From positions 678,648-742,647 of the forward strand of contig NZ_LS999834.1 of the NCBI RefSeq assembly GCF_900537175.1: a DNA stretch of 64,000 nucleotides, given 5' to 3'. Positions 18,627 through 28,297 of the stretch are shown in pieces. Made by a program: the position numbers and the translations under genes. The stretch comes from Lentilitoribacter sp. Alg239-R112. GTDB lineage: Bacteria; Pseudomonadota; Alphaproteobacteria; Rhizobiales; Rhizobiaceae. Numbering within the stretch: the stretch's first letter is position 1; the number at the start of each line of letters is the position of its first letter. The notes below the pieces were generated by a model that was given only the letters and a program-made list of their open reading frames with translations, did no database searches and had not been told where the DNA came from.

Positions 18627-20428
18627 TCGTCCATCTTAAGAGCTGCAATAAATGCCTCTTGCGGGATATCAACCTTACCAAATTGGCGCATCCGTTTTTT
18701 ACCCTTCTTCTGTTTATCCAGAAGTTTACGCTTACGGGAGGCATCACCGCCATAACATTTAGCCGTTACATCTTTACGCAAGGCACGAATAGTTTCACGT
18801 GCGATAATCTTGCCACCAATTGCTGCCTGCACCGGAATTTGGAACATATGCTGTGGGATCAAATCTTTAAGCTTCTCGCACATGGCACGCCCGCGTTTTT
18901 CAGCAGATGATCTATGAACCAAAATTGACAAGGCATCGACAGGTTCTGCGTTGACTAAAATAGAAAGTTTGACCAAGTTGCCCTCGCGGTGATCATCAAT
19001 CTTATAATCAAAGCTTGCATAGCCCTTTGAGATTGATTTTAACCGATCATAAAAATCAAACACGACCTCATTGAGCGGCAAATCATAGCTCACCATCGCA
19101 CGTGTGCCCACATAAGTGAGGTCCGTTTGTAATCCACGGCGCTCTTGGCACAGTTTCAAAATTGGACCCAGATATTCATCTGGCGTCATGATGGTTGCCT
19201 TGATCCAGGGCTCCCTGATTGACGTGATATGCATAACATCTGGCATATCAGCCGGATTGTGCAACTCGATGACTTTGCCATCAAACATTTCCAGCTCGTA
19301 AACCACTGATGGCGCTGTTGCAATCAGGTCAAGATCGAATTCACGCTCTAACCGCTCCTGAATTATCTCAAGATGCAAAAGACCCAAGAAACCACAACGG
19401 AAACCAAATCCCAATGCTGCGGATGATTCCATTTCAAACGCAAAGGACGCATCATTTAATCGCAGCTTACCCATTGCGCTACGAAGATCATCAAAATCAG
19501 CTGCATCAACGGGAAACAAGCCGCAGAATACGACTGGTTGAGCCGGTTTAAAACCGGGTAAAATATCAGTGGTCGGACGTTTATCTTCAGTAATTGTATC
19601 ACCAACACGTGTATCGGCAACTTCCTTAATGGAAGCCGTGATAAACCCGATTTCACCAGGCCCAAGCTCATCAACCGTTACCAGTTTGGGAGTAATAATA
19701 CCGACCCGGTCGACGGGATATCTAGCATCGGTTCCGATCAAACGAATAACTTGGCCTTTTTTCAAGGTTCCATCAATCACGCGTACCAAAACGATAACAC
19801 CAAGATAGGTATCATACCAGCTATCGACGAGAAGTGCTTTTAGCGGGTCTTCTCGAGAGCCACCTTCTGGGGGGGGTAAGCGATCAACAATTGCTTCTAA
19901 AACTTCAGGAACACCAACACCGGTCTTCGCTGAAATCATAAGTGCATCACTGGCATCAAGGCCGATGACTTCTTCAATTTGTTCGCGAATACGCTCTGGT
20001 TCGGCAGCTGGTAAATCCACCTTATTCAAAACTGGAACAATCTCATGATCTGCATCAAGAGCTGTGTAAACATTGGCAAGCGTTTGAGCTTCAACACCTT
20101 GCGATGCATCCACAACAAGCAGTGATCCTTCAACAGCCGTCAAAGATCGCGATACTTCATAGGCAAAATCGACATGCCCTGGTGTGTCGATCAAATTAAG
20201 CACATATTCTTCGCCATTATTTGCTTTGTAATGCAAACGAACAGTTTGTGCTTTAATCGTAATGCCGCGCTCTTTTTCGATGTCCATACTATCGAGAACT
20301 TGGGCAGACATTTCGCGATCTGTCAGCCCTTCACAGGCTTGGATCAAGCGGTCAGCAAGTGTGGATTTACCATGATCGATATGTGCAACAATCGAGAAAT
20401 TTCGGATATGTGATAAAGATGTTGTCAT
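18623..20428 (-). CDS. lepA: Elongation factor 4 (LepA), ribosomal back-translocase
   Basis: 601 residues from the ATG at 20428. The open frame extends 24 residues further up, but homologues begin with the [20 protein letters not shown] type of sequence, so the inner start is preferred. GTPase motifs are AHIDHGKST (G1), DTPGHVDF (G3) and NKVD (G4). The C-terminal LepA-specific domain ends with [21 protein letters not shown]. It binds stalled ribosomes and aids initiation and translation under stress. The 3' end overlaps the convergent AraC gene by 4 bp. Confidence 0.97.
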   Translation of the reverse strand: MTTSLSHIRNFSIVAHIDHGKSTLADRLIQACEGLTDREMSAQVLDSMDIEKERGITIKAQTVRLHYKANNGEEYVLNLIDTPGHVDFAYEVSRSLTAVEGSLLVVDASQGVEAQTLANVYTALDADHEIVPVLNKVDLPAAEPERIREQIEEVIGLDASDALMISAKTGVGVPEVLEAIVDRLPPPEGGSREDPLKALLVDSWYDTYLGVIVLVRVIDGTLKKGQVIRLIGTDARYPVDRVGIITPKLVTVDELGPGEIGFITASIKEVADTRVGDTITEDKRPTTDILPGFKPAQPVVFCGLFPVDAADFDDLRSAMGKLRLNDASFAFEMESSAALGFGFRCGFLGLLHLEIIQERLEREFDLDLIATAPSVVYELEMFDGKVIELHNPADMPDVMHITSIREPWIKATIMTPDEYLGPILKLCQERRGLQTDLTYVGTRAMVSYDLPLNEVVFDFYDRLKSISKGYASFDYKIDDHREGNLVKLSILVNAEPVDALSILVHRSSAEKRGRAMCEKLKDLIPQHMFQIPVQAAIGGKIIARETIRALRKDVTAKCYGGDASRKRKLLDKQKKGKKRMRQFGKVDIPQEAFIAALKMDD

Positions 20429-20577
20429 AACAAGCGATTTAGAGTGCAAAGCTGCAAGAAGCAAGCTTGTTTTGCCTGTGCAGTTGCGAAAGCGATCCAA
20501 ATTTGGAACTTAGCGCAGATTTGATTGCACTTGGCATAGGGTTTGGCTAAATAAATCACCGAACAGGAAACACCAAT

Positions 20578-21030
20578 ATGATACATATTCTGGTAGATGC
20601 AGATGCTTGCCCGGTTAAAGAAGAAATTTACAAAGTCGCTGAACGTTATCAAATTTCGGCGCAGGTCGTCAGTAACAGCCACTTTCGAATCCCTGACGAT
20701 CCACTCTTCAAACGCGTCGTAGTTAGCGACAAATTTGATGCCGCTGATGATTATATTGCAGATGAGGCCAACGAATATTCGATTGTCATTACCTCTGATA
20801 TACTGCTGGCTGAACGATCTATCGAAAAACGCGCGACCGTACTTTCACCCACTGGCAAACCGTTTACTGAAAATTCCATCGGTATGGCTGTTGCAACACG
20901 ATCCATCATGGCGGATTTACGTGCTGGCGGTGAGCAAGTCGGGGGGCCTGCGCCATTTTCTAAAAAAGACAGGTCGCGTTTTTTATCAACGCTTGATTTA
21001 ACAATTGTTCAGATGAAACGACGAAGTTAA
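20578..21030 (+). CDS. YaiI/YqxD (UPF0178) family protein
   Basis: 150 residues, normal family size. The pattern is unmistakable: ILVDADACPVKEEIYKVA at the start, VSDKFDAADDYIAD, IVITSDILLAE and a C-terminal GGPAPFSKKDRSRFLSTLD. The acidic residues (Asp7, Asp9, Asp near 65-69, Asp near 81) resemble a PIN-like nuclease active site, but no activity has been established that I know of. ATG 20578 is divergent from lepA across a 149-bp gap. Convergent with the VOC gene (3 bp between stops). Confidence 0.93.
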   Translation: MIHILVDADACPVKEEIYKVAERYQISAQVVSNSHFRIPDDPLFKRVVVSDKFDAADDYIADEANEYSIVITSDILLAERSIEKRATVLSPTGKPFTENSIGMAVATRSIMADLRAGGEQVGGPAPFSKKDRSRFLSTLDLTIVQMKRRS

Positions 21031-21033
21031 CGG

Positions 21034-21468
21034 TTAAGCAACGCCATTCCATTGAAACTCCCCATTCGGCCCAAGTTTAGCAAATGGATTGAATGCAATC
21101 TCCCATATATGACCATCAGGATCAGCAAAGCACCCCGAGTATCCGCCCCAAAATGCCTTTTGCGCTGGCTTTGTAATTGAAGCACCATTCTTCTCGGCTA
21201 AATTGATCATATCGTCAACTTCCGGTTCGGTTGAAACATTGTAAGCCAAAGTGACTGCGGAATGACCGGTGCGATCTACTGATATCCCCGCATCTTCTGC
21301 CAACTTCTCCCAAGGATAAAGAGCAAGTGCCATGGAAATCAAATCATAGGCAATAATTTCTTCAGTTTCCGGCGATGAGGCTGCCTTCCATCCAAGCCCA
21401 TCGTAAAAAGCCTTGGAGCGGGCAAGATCCGCAACACCGAGTGTAACAATACTAAGTCTTTGTTCCAT
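21034..21468 (-). CDS. VOC (glyoxalase/bleomycin resistance) family protein
   Basis: 144 residues from ATG 21468; the frame is open further upstream but that part overlaps the lytic transglycosylase 3' end, and the VOC fold begins at RLSIVTLGVADLARSKAFYDGLGW. A second half-motif is GGYSGCFADPDGHIWEIAFNP, the typical metal-site strand of VOC proteins with Asp-Gly-His. It is a small metal-binding cytosolic enzyme or binding protein of unknown substrate. It starts 2 bp after the upstream transglycosylase stop and so is co-transcribed with it. Confidence 0.9.
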   Translation of the reverse strand: MEQRLSIVTLGVADLARSKAFYDGLGWKAASSPETEEIIAYDLISMALALYPWEKLAEDAGISVDRTGHSAVTLAYNVSTEPEVDDMINLAEKNGASITKPAQKAFWGGYSGCFADPDGHIWEIAFNPFAKLGPNGEFQWNGVA

Positions 21469-21470
21469 AG

Positions 21471-22703
21471 TTATAAGCCCATCTTTTTGAGTAGATTTTG
21501 GCTGGGGAAACATGTTTGCTTTATTCGCTTCTTCTGTTGCCAATCGCCAATCGAACGACGTGTTTTGTACCCAGGTAAGCCATCAGCTCCACCGACATCA
21601 TAACCCTGCATCTCAAGCTTTTGTTGAATCTTACGAATATCAGATCGGTACATGACTTTTTGATTTGCCCATTTGGTTTTAAAACTGCCCATTCCAAAGC
21701 CAATTCGATCGGCAAGATTTCCAATAAACAATGCATAATTGTCAGAATTATTGTACTTTTTTATCACATAGAAGTTTGGCGTAACGATGAACTCTGGCCC
21801 CCAGATGCCCGCCGGCAATATCAGCATACCTGCCTGCGACATCTCCAATGTCGGAAATGGCCTTCCACTGATCCGCGATATCCCTTCTTGTGCCCAAGAC
21901 TTGATAGGTTTGGCCATATCCGGGCCCTCACGGGCACAATTTGCATCTGCTGGCAATGAAACTTCAAAACCCCAATCGCGATTTGACTGCCAACCACTTT
22001 GCTTCAGATAATTTGCTATCGAAGCTAGCGCGTCCGGCGTTGATGACCAGATGTTACGCTTGCCGTCCCCATCAAAATCCACTGCAAATTGGAGGTAACT
22101 TGACGGCATAAATTGCGGTTGGCCCATGGCACCGGCCCACGAACTTTTCATCTTTGCGGCTGATACATCACCACTCTGAATGATCTTCATTGCGGCAATC
22201 AGTTCTTTTTGAAAGAACTCCCTACGATCCGAAAGAAAAGCCCGTGTTGCAAGAACTCGGATAACCGAGTGGGGGATTGATGCACGACCATAGCCCGATT
22301 CACGCCCCCAAATTGCGAGGATAATACCTGCGGGAACACCATATTTTTGCTCAATACGCTGCAAGGTTTTTTGGTGTTTGACCAATAGAGAGTTGCCGAT
22401 GCTGGCAAGACCCTGCATTCGTTTCTCATCAAAATACTTGGCCGGAGATCGAAATTCCGCTTGCGTCTGTTTTTGTTTTTTCTGCTTCGCACCAGGCAAA
22501 GTTAACCCAGGTAATTTTAAATCAAGCTGAACACCTGACATTGCTCGTTTAAAAGTACGATTTGATATTCCCGCAGCCTTTGTTGCTCTTTTCAAATCAG
22601 TCTGCGCCCAAGTCGCAAACTGTTTATCCAGTGACTGCGCACCCGCATGGAGAGGAAGAAAACAAAGGAGGAAGACAAATATACCAAATTGAATCTTCGT
22701 CAT
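21471..22703 (-). CDS. Lytic murein transglycosylase (MltB/SLT_2 type) with peptidoglycan-binding domain
   Basis: 410 residues. A signal peptide (FGIFVFLLCFLPLHAGAQS) is followed by the lytic domain: YGVPAGIILAIWGRESGYGR holds the catalytic Glu, and AGAMGQPQFMPSSYLQFAVDFDGDG is typical of the SLT_2 family. A C-terminal peptidoglycan-binding-1 domain (RKIQQKLEMQGYDVGGADGLPGYKTRRSI) follows. It cleaves glycan strands with formation of 1,6-anhydro-MurNAc in the periplasm. No lipobox cysteine is seen, so it is soluble rather than a lipoprotein like E. coli MltB. Confidence 0.94.
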   Translation of the reverse strand: MTKIQFGIFVFLLCFLPLHAGAQSLDKQFATWAQTDLKRATKAAGISNRTFKRAMSGVQLDLKLPGLTLPGAKQKKQKQTQAEFRSPAKYFDEKRMQGLASIGNSLLVKHQKTLQRIEQKYGVPAGIILAIWGRESGYGRASIPHSVIRVLATRAFLSDRREFFQKELIAAMKIIQSGDVSAAKMKSSWAGAMGQPQFMPSSYLQFAVDFDGDGKRNIWSSTPDALASIANYLKQSGWQSNRDWGFEVSLPADANCAREGPDMAKPIKSWAQEGISRISGRPFPTLEMSQAGMLILPAGIWGPEFIVTPNFYVIKKYNNSDNYALFIGNLADRIGFGMGSFKTKWANQKVMYRSDIRKIQQKLEMQGYDVGGADGLPGYKTRRSIGDWQQKKRIKQTCFPSQNLLKKMGL

Positions 22704-22718
22704 ATTAAGCTCCTAAAA

Positions 22719-23324
22719 TCAAAAGGAAGTTCTAGATCGTACTGCCGCTGTGAGCGTTCCTTCATCCAGATAATCAAGTTCACCACCCACAGGAACACCG
22801 TGTGCGAGACGAGTTACTTTCACATCAAGTCCGCTTAACTGATCTGTAATATAATGGGCTGTTGTCTGCCCCTCGACCGTAGCATTTACAGCGATCACTA
22901 ATTCCGAGATGCCGTCTTGCTCAACACGATCGACAAGTTCCCGAATTGTTAAATCTTCTGGCCCTATTCCATCTAATGGTGAAAGAGTGCCACCAAGAAC
23001 GTGATATTTAACATTCATCACTTCTGCACGCTCTAACGCCCAAAGATCAGAAACATCTTCAACGACTATAAGTGTTTTGACATCACGTCTTGGGTCTTGA
23101 CAGATTGTACACGGGTTTGAGGTATCCACATTACCGCATGTAGAACAGATAACCACATTGTCAAAAGCCTCTCCCATCGCGCCTGCGAGAGGCCCGAGAA
23201 GTTGATCTTTTTTCTTGATAAGATGCAAGGCAGCACGTCTTGCCGAGCGCGGCCCAAGACCGGGCACACGCGCTAAAAGCTGAATAAGCTTCTCAATTTC
23301 TGGACCAGTTACTCGTTTTACCAT
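22719..23324 (-). CDS. recR: Recombination mediator protein RecR
   Basis: 201 residues from the ATG at 23324 (an ATG two codons earlier is also in frame; relatives begin MxKRxxGPEIE). It has an N-terminal helix-hairpin-helix ([19 protein letters not shown]), a four-cysteine zinc finger ([16 protein letters not shown]), and a Toprim domain with [12 protein letters not shown] and [17 protein letters not shown]. Acts with RecF/RecO to load RecA on gapped DNA. It sits in the conserved dnaX-ybaB-recR cluster, 49 bp after ybaB. Confidence 0.97.
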   Translation of the reverse strand: MVKRVTGPEIEKLIQLLARVPGLGPRSARRAALHLIKKKDQLLGPLAGAMGEAFDNVVICSTCGNVDTSNPCTICQDPRRDVKTLIVVEDVSDLWALERAEVMNVKYHVLGGTLSPLDGIGPEDLTIRELVDRVEQDGISELVIAVNATVEGQTTAHYITDQLSGLDVKVTRLAHGVPVGGELDYLDEGTLTAAVRSRTSF

Positions 23325-23373
23325 AATCAAGTTTTAGGCGATTCGAGTCGTCTCGTCTCTTAAAAAAATTGTT

Positions 23374-23697
23374 TTAGAAAGGAAGTTTCATGCCCGGAGG
23401 AATTGGCAGACCTTCTGTTAGTGCAGCTGTTTTTTCCGCTGCCATCGCATCAGCCTTACCTTTGGCATCATTGTGAGCTGCCAGAATCAAATCTTCAAGG
23501 ATTTCGCCTTCTCCATCGACAATAAGCGAAGGATCGATAGCAAGGCCCATCATAATGCCTTTGCCATTAAGCGTTACTTTGACCAAATCACCGCCAGAAG
23601 AGCCTTCGACTTCCATCGCTGCAATCTCTTCTTGCATCGTACCCATCTTCTCTTGCAGTTCTTTTACTTTACCCATCATTCCCATGATGTCTTTCAT
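23374..23697 (-). CDS. YbaB/EbfC-family nucleoid-associated protein
   Basis: 107 residues, normal length. Starts with [18 protein letters not shown], the long helix of the family, and continues with the [12 protein letters not shown] strand and a C-terminal [11 protein letters not shown] typical of alphaproteobacterial members. It binds DNA as a dimer and affects nucleoid structure and expression. TAGGAG precedes the ATG. Located between dnaX (30 bp upstream) and recR, a cluster preserved across bacteria. Confidence 0.95.
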   Translation of the reverse strand: MKDIMGMMGKVKELQEKMGTMQEEIAAMEVEGSSGGDLVKVTLNGKGIMMGLAIDPSLIVDGEGEILEDLILAAHNDAKGKADAMAAEKTAALTEGLPIPPGMKLPF

Positions 23698-23727
23698 TTC
23701 AAACTCCTAATTATTACTTTGAGGGCC

Positions 23728-25569
23728 TTACTCTGGTAAGTCCATATTATCGTCTATGCTGTCTGGAGAGATATCACCATCTTCGGTCTCACTAAAATGA
23801 AAATCATCATCCTGAATGGCAATTCTAACATTTGTTATGCGTGCGCCAGGGTACTTCTTCAATATGGCAGCAACATCCTTATCTTCACGTGCATCTGTAA
23901 CAAGCGCTTCTTGCTTTTCAGATTCTAATTCAGCAAGTGTTGGTCCGCCTGCGTCACGATTGAGCCCGACAATCCATTTAACGCCCGTCCACTTCTTCAA
24001 TTTATCGATCAACTCACCAGGTAGGGTCGGCGACCCCTGTTCGGTAAGGCTAATTTCTAGTCGACCAGGCTCAATACTAACTAAACGGACGTGATTTCTA
24101 ATTTGGATCTTTGTCGTAACATCGCGATGTTGATCTGCAAGTGCGACTAAATCTTCCAAACTTTCAATTTTAACACTTGGAAGTTCAGGTTCAGACACGG
24201 CCAACGGTTGCGGATTGGGATTATCGATTGCATGAAGCATTATACCTCGTGAATCATTAGTCCCATTAGCCAACATAACCGTTGGTGCATCTCCAGAATT
24301 TTGATTACTTTGTGGTTCAGAACTTTGTGGCGTTGTTTTTGCAGATTGAACTGCCCCACCATTGGAACCATAACCCGCTGGAACTGGTGCCCCACCGTTA
24401 GTTTGGCTTTGTTCGGACGCTGTAACAATCTTCGCAAGGTCTTCCGGGCTAGGTAGATGTGCAGAATGTGCAATACGTATGAGCGCCATTTCCGCTGATG
24501 CAAATGGTCGATTTGATGCTGTTGTTTCTGAAATTGCTTTCAACAACATTTGCCATGTCCGTGATAATATAGGTGTCGATAAAACCTTGCCAAACTCAGC
24601 ACCACGTGTTCGTTCAACCTCAGTAAGCGCTGTATCATCCTTAGCGGCAGGTGCGTATTTTAATCGTGTCACAGTATGGGTAAAATCGGCTAAATCCGTC
24701 AGTACGACAAGTGGATTTGCGCCCGCATCATATTGCGCTTTAAATTCCTCAAGAGCCTTTGCAATCTCGCCTTTCATGAGAAAATCAAACAGATCAGCAA
24801 TACGCGTTCGATCTGCCAGACCGAGCATTGAGCGCACAGCTTCTGCTTCAACTTTACCGCTACCATGTGCAATCGCCTGATCCATGAGCGAAAGACCATC
24901 GCGAGCAGACCCTTCGGCTGCGCGAGAAATAAGTGCGAGTGACTCATCATCAATCTCCACGCCCTCCTTTCCGGCAATCATCTTAAAATGACCAGAAAGA
25001 TCGCTAGCATCAATCCGGCGCAGATCAAAACGCTGACAACGGGAAAGAACAGTGATTGGGACCTTCCGAATTTCCGTCGTCGCAAAGATAAATTTTACAT
25101 GTTCCGGTGGTTCTTCAAGTGTCTTAAGCAGGCCATTGAAAGCCTGAGTAGACAGCATATGAACCTCATCGATAATATAGATTTTATAGCGAGCAGAGAT
25201 AGGCTTATAGCGAACCTGTTCAATTATTTCACGAATATCGTCGATACCCGTGTGAGAGGCCGCATCCATCTCGACCACATCAACATGACGGCCATCCATG
25301 ATCGCCTGACAATGTTCGCCGAGCTCTTGAATATCTATTGTAGGCTGGTCAATACCATCTTTTTGGTAATTGAGCGCACGCGCAAGAATACGAGCGGTTG
25401 TGGTTTTACCCACCCCGCGAACACCTGTCAGCATCCAAGCTTGCGCAATTCTCCCTGATGAGAATGCATTTGTAAGCGTGCGAACCATCGGGTTTTGCCC
25501 GACAAGGTCCGAGAAGTCTTTTGGTCGATATTTCCGCGCCAATACGCGATATTCGGTTTCGCTGCTCAA
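23728..25569 (-). CDS. dnaX: DNA polymerase III subunit gamma/tau
   Basis: 613 residues. The N-terminal AAA+ clamp-loader domain has Walker A GVRGVGKTTTAR, IIDEVHMLS (Walker B) and the ATTEIRKVPITVLSRCQRFD sensor-1 region. It is followed by a lid, a collar domain, a low-complexity Ser/Gln/Asn linker (about residues 410-440) and a C-terminal tau region ending in acidic residues. It loads the sliding clamp and links polymerases in the replisome. The start is TTG at 25569. I saw no A6G-type slippery heptamer near the middle, so a frameshifted gamma form is not evident. Confidence 0.97.
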   Translation of the reverse strand: MSSETEYRVLARKYRPKDFSDLVGQNPMVRTLTNAFSSGRIAQAWMLTGVRGVGKTTTARILARALNYQKDGIDQPTIDIQELGEHCQAIMDGRHVDVVEMDAASHTGIDDIREIIEQVRYKPISARYKIYIIDEVHMLSTQAFNGLLKTLEEPPEHVKFIFATTEIRKVPITVLSRCQRFDLRRIDASDLSGHFKMIAGKEGVEIDDESLALISRAAEGSARDGLSLMDQAIAHGSGKVEAEAVRSMLGLADRTRIADLFDFLMKGEIAKALEEFKAQYDAGANPLVVLTDLADFTHTVTRLKYAPAAKDDTALTEVERTRGAEFGKVLSTPILSRTWQMLLKAISETTASNRPFASAEMALIRIAHSAHLPSPEDLAKIVTASEQSQTNGGAPVPAGYGSNGGAVQSAKTTPQSSEPQSNQNSGDAPTVMLANGTNDSRGIMLHAIDNPNPQPLAVSEPELPSVKIESLEDLVALADQHRDVTTKIQIRNHVRLVSIEPGRLEISLTEQGSPTLPGELIDKLKKWTGVKWIVGLNRDAGGPTLAELESEKQEALVTDAREDKDVAAILKKYPGARITNVRIAIQDDDFHFSETEDGDISPDSIDDNMDLPE

Positions 25570-25610
25570 CCTAAATAACCCTGTTTAAATGCTTCGCTTT
25601 ATATCCCTAG

Positions 25611-25634
25611 AAAAACTATTAGCAGGCCGCTAAT
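25611..25634 (-). terminator. Short hairpin with T-run after hrcA (weak terminator)
   Basis: Read on the minus strand, ATTAGC (25634-25629) pairs with GCTAAT (25623-25618) around five bases and is followed within two bases by TTTTT (25615-25611). It lies between the hrcA stop and the dnaX start. The six-base stem is short, so termination would be partial. Confidence 0.4.
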
Positions 25635-25644
25635 TTTATTCAAA

Positions 25645-25664
25645 GCGATTCCGGGCGATTCCGG
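25645..25664. repeat. Two perfect tandem copies of a 10-bp unit
   Basis: GCGATTCCGG occurs twice back to back in the hrcA-dnaX gap. With only two copies it may be a chance slippage product; no function is suggested. Confidence 0.6.
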
Positions 25665-25684
25665 AAATTAGTCCTGTTATAAGT

Positions 25685-26779
25685 TTACTTTTTCTGCATC
25701 AGGCGTGAAACAAGTTGGGCGGTATAATCCACCACCGGCACCACACGAGAATAATTTAGCCTTGTCGGACCAATAATACCCACAGCACCTAAAACGCGTT
25801 CACCCTCATCTTTGAGCGGCGCAAAAATCAAAGATGATCCAGAAAGCGAAAACAATTTATTTTCGGACCCAATAAATATGCGAACACCTGAACCTGTTTC
25901 TGCTAAATTCATCAAATCAATCAGGCTTTCCTTCTTCTCAAGGTCATCAAAAAGCATTCGAACACGGTCTAACTCTTCATCTGCTCCGACATTCTCTAAC
26001 AGTTTTGATCGACCACGAACAATCAAACGACCGGGCGAACCTTCATCTTCTGCGTCTGCCCAAACAGCTAAGCCACGTTCAACCAAGCCACTGGAGAGCG
26101 TGTCTAACTCGCTGCGAATGGTATTTCGCAATCCTTCCAGCTTATTGCGTACTTCAGAGAAAGTTCGACCTGCCAAATGCGCGTTCAAGAAATTGCTGGC
26201 TTCCACCAATTGCGAAGATGTGGTGCCTGCGGGCAAATCGATAACCCGATTTTCAACACGATCACCTTCGCCAACAATTACTGCGAGTGCCTTTGTGGGT
26301 TCAAGTCGAATGAATTCAATATGCTTAATTGCACCATCGCTTTTTGCAGCCATAACCAAACCAGCACCGCTTGAAACACCAGAGAGCAACTTACTTGCCT
26401 CTGTCAGAAGTCCTTCTATGGGCTGTCCGACATTTGTTGGTACTTGTTGCTCAATTTGTTCGCGCTCCTCGGGTTGCAAATCACCCACTTGCATGAATGA
26501 ATCCACAAAAAACCGAAGACCTAAATCCGTAGGCATTCTCCCTGCACTTACATGCGGAGAATATATCAGGCCTAACTCTTCCAGATCACTCATCACATTG
26601 CGTACAGAGGCTGGTGATATCGCCATAGGAAGCATCTTTGATAAATTCCGAGAACCAAGCGGCTCGCCTGAACCCAGATAGGTTTCAACGATACTTCTAA
26701 ATACATCGCGCGAGCGATCATCAAGATCTTTCAAATTTCTATCGAGCCGACCGACCCGCTCCAACCAATAAAACAACAA
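25685..26779 (-). CDS. hrcA: Heat-inducible transcription repressor HrcA
   Basis: Up to 364 residues. The N-terminal winged helix contains LDDRSRDVFRSIVETYLGSGEPLGSRNLSK and ASVRNVMSDLEELGLIYSPHVSAGRMPTDLGLRFFVDS, the classic HrcA block. The C-terminal GAF-like domain ends with GPTRLNYSRVVPVVDYTAQLVSRLM. HrcA binds the CIRCE element to repress groESL and related chaperone genes. The start is uncertain: the frame begins at TTG 26779, with further TTG codons at 26764 and 26734. It is divergent from rph, as usual in this group, but grpE, its common downstream partner, is absent; dnaX follows instead. No CIRCE repeat is visible in the 136-bp gap. Confidence 0.94.
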   Translation of the reverse strand: MLFYWLERVGRLDRNLKDLDDRSRDVFRSIVETYLGSGEPLGSRNLSKMLPMAISPASVRNVMSDLEELGLIYSPHVSAGRMPTDLGLRFFVDSFMQVGDLQPEEREQIEQQVPTNVGQPIEGLLTEASKLLSGVSSGAGLVMAAKSDGAIKHIEFIRLEPTKALAVIVGEGDRVENRVIDLPAGTTSSQLVEASNFLNAHLAGRTFSEVRNKLEGLRNTIRSELDTLSSGLVERGLAVWADAEDEGSPGRLIVRGRSKLLENVGADEELDRVRMLFDDLEKKESLIDLMNLAETGSGVRIFIGSENKLFSLSGSSLIFAPLKDEGERVLGAVGIIGPTRLNYSRVVPVVDYTAQLVSRLMQKK

Positions 26780-26915
26780 AGACTTTTACTTCTTTAAATT
26801 ATATAGAGTGTTCAAGCATATTCTACTAGAATTTTAAGCTCTTTTCCTTTGCATGCGCCATGAACAAAGGCTAGATATCTCGTTAAGAATCAAATTAGTC
26901 ACATCGGAGAATTGA

Positions 26916-27632
26916 ATGCGTCCTTCAGGAAGAAAAACAGACCAGATGCGAGACGTCTCTTTTGAGCGCGGCTTTTCAAAACATGCTGAAGGATCTTGCC
27001 TTGTGAAATTCGGTGATACGCATGTGCTTTGCACAGCCAGCTTGGAAGAGCGCGTTCCACCGTGGCTTCGAAATGGTGGAAAAGGCTGGGTTACTGCTGA
27101 ATATGGTATGCTCCCGCGCTCAACTGGTGATCGAATGCGCCGCGAAGCATCTTCTGGCAAACAAAGTGGCCGCACGCAAGAAATTCAACGCCTTATCGGA
27201 CGTTCACTACGCGCAGTTGTTGATCTTGAAGCATTAGGCGAACGCCAAATCTCTCTTGATTGCGACGTCATTCAAGCGGATGGCGGCACACGTACGGCTT
27301 CAATCACCGGCGCATGGATTGCTTTGCATGACTGCCTTAAATGGATGGAAGAGCGCAACATGGTGAGAACCGATCGTGTTCTAAAGGATCATGTCGCAGC
27401 GATTTCCTGCGGCATTTTTGCTGGCCAACCGGTCTCAGATTTGGATTATCTGGAAGATTCAGCGGCTGACACGGATGCAAACTTTGTTATGACTGGTTCA
27501 GGCGGGATTGTTGAAATTCAAGGTACGGCGGAAGCTGACCCATTTTCCGAAGAAGAGTTCGGACAACTTATGGGTCTTGCAAAATCCAGCATCTCCGACC
27601 TCGTTAATTTGCAAAAAGAATGCATTAAGTAG
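26916..27632 (+). CDS. rph: Ribonuclease PH
   Basis: 238 residues, exact family size. Begins [20 protein letters not shown]; has [14 protein letters not shown], the RQEIQ-type [19 protein letters not shown] motif, and the phosphate-binding [18 protein letters not shown]. It trims tRNA 3' ends phosphorolytically. GGAGA lies before the ATG. First gene of a plus-strand run rph-rdgB-hemW; 9 bp separate it from rdgB. Divergent from hrcA. Confidence 0.97.
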   Translation: MRPSGRKTDQMRDVSFERGFSKHAEGSCLVKFGDTHVLCTASLEERVPPWLRNGGKGWVTAEYGMLPRSTGDRMRREASSGKQSGRTQEIQRLIGRSLRAVVDLEALGERQISLDCDVIQADGGTRTASITGAWIALHDCLKWMEERNMVRTDRVLKDHVAAISCGIFAGQPVSDLDYLEDSAADTDANFVMTGSGGIVEIQGTAEADPFSEEEFGQLMGLAKSSISDLVNLQKECIK

Positions 27633-27641
27633 GATTGAATA

Positions 27642-28286
27642 ATGCGCAAGTTTGAAGGCAAAAAAATTGTCCTAGCGACCCATAATGAAGGAAAGCTTCG
27701 TGAAATTCGCGATCTTATCGGACCGTTGGGCATAGACGTTGTTTCTGCAGGTGAACTTGGACTTCCTGAACCTGCGGAAAACGGCACGACATTTGAGGAA
27801 AATGCAGCGACAAAGGCAGATGCCGCCTCTATGGCAACTGGCCTGGTTGCACTTTCTGATGATTCAGGGCTAGTGGTCGATGCACTTGATGGTGATCCCG
27901 GCGTTTACACTGCCGATTGGGCTGAAACAGAAGATGGCACCCGCGACTTTGACCTTGCGATGAAGAAGGTTGAAGATGCGCTGCAAGCAAAAGCTGTTTC
28001 AGACCCGAAAGAACGCACAGGGCGATTTGTCAGTGTGTTATGCATGCGTTGGCCTGACGGACACCGAGAGTTTTTCCGCGGGGAAGCCGAAGGCCATCTA
28101 ACATGGCCACCTCGTGGAACATCCGGCTTTGGCTATGATCCGGTGTTTGTGCCTGATGGTTTTGATACAACGTTTGGTGAAATGACCGCCGAGGAAAAAC
28201 ATGGGTGGAAACCAGGTGATAAAACAGCTTTATCTCATCGTGCGCGCGCATTTAAGTTTTTTGCTGAAACTTGCCTAGGTGTTTAA
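27642..28286 (+). CDS. rdgB: Non-canonical purine NTP pyrophosphatase (RdgB/HAM1)
   Basis: 214 residues. The substrate-binding start [15 protein letters not shown], the metal-site [24 protein letters not shown] and the [15 protein letters not shown] and SHRARAFK motifs are all intact. It hydrolyses dITP, ITP and XTP to monophosphates and keeps them out of DNA and RNA. AGGA lies before the ATG. Its stop overlaps the open region before hemW, whose best ATG is 12 bp downstream. Confidence 0.97.
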   Translation: MRKFEGKKIVLATHNEGKLREIRDLIGPLGIDVVSAGELGLPEPAENGTTFEENAATKADAASMATGLVALSDDSGLVVDALDGDPGVYTADWAETEDGTRDFDLAMKKVEDALQAKAVSDPKERTGRFVSVLCMRWPDGHREFFRGEAEGHLTWPPRGTSGFGYDPVFVPDGFDTTFGEMTAEEKHGWKPGDKTALSHRARAFKFFAETCLGV

Positions 28287-28297
28287 GGGGCAAAGAT

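Noticed and set aside
20429..20500. 24-residue N-terminal extension of LepA
   Set aside because: Homologues start at the [24 protein letters not shown] sequence, which corresponds to ATG 20428.
23728..25569. Programmed frameshift in dnaX
   Set aside because: No A-AAA-AAG-type heptamer was seen around the domain III/IV boundary; the only A-rich run read on this strand is near the 5' end.
26780..26915. Possible CIRCE element near hrcA
   Set aside because: GAGTG occurs near 26806 but the TTAGCACTC partner at the required spacing is not there.
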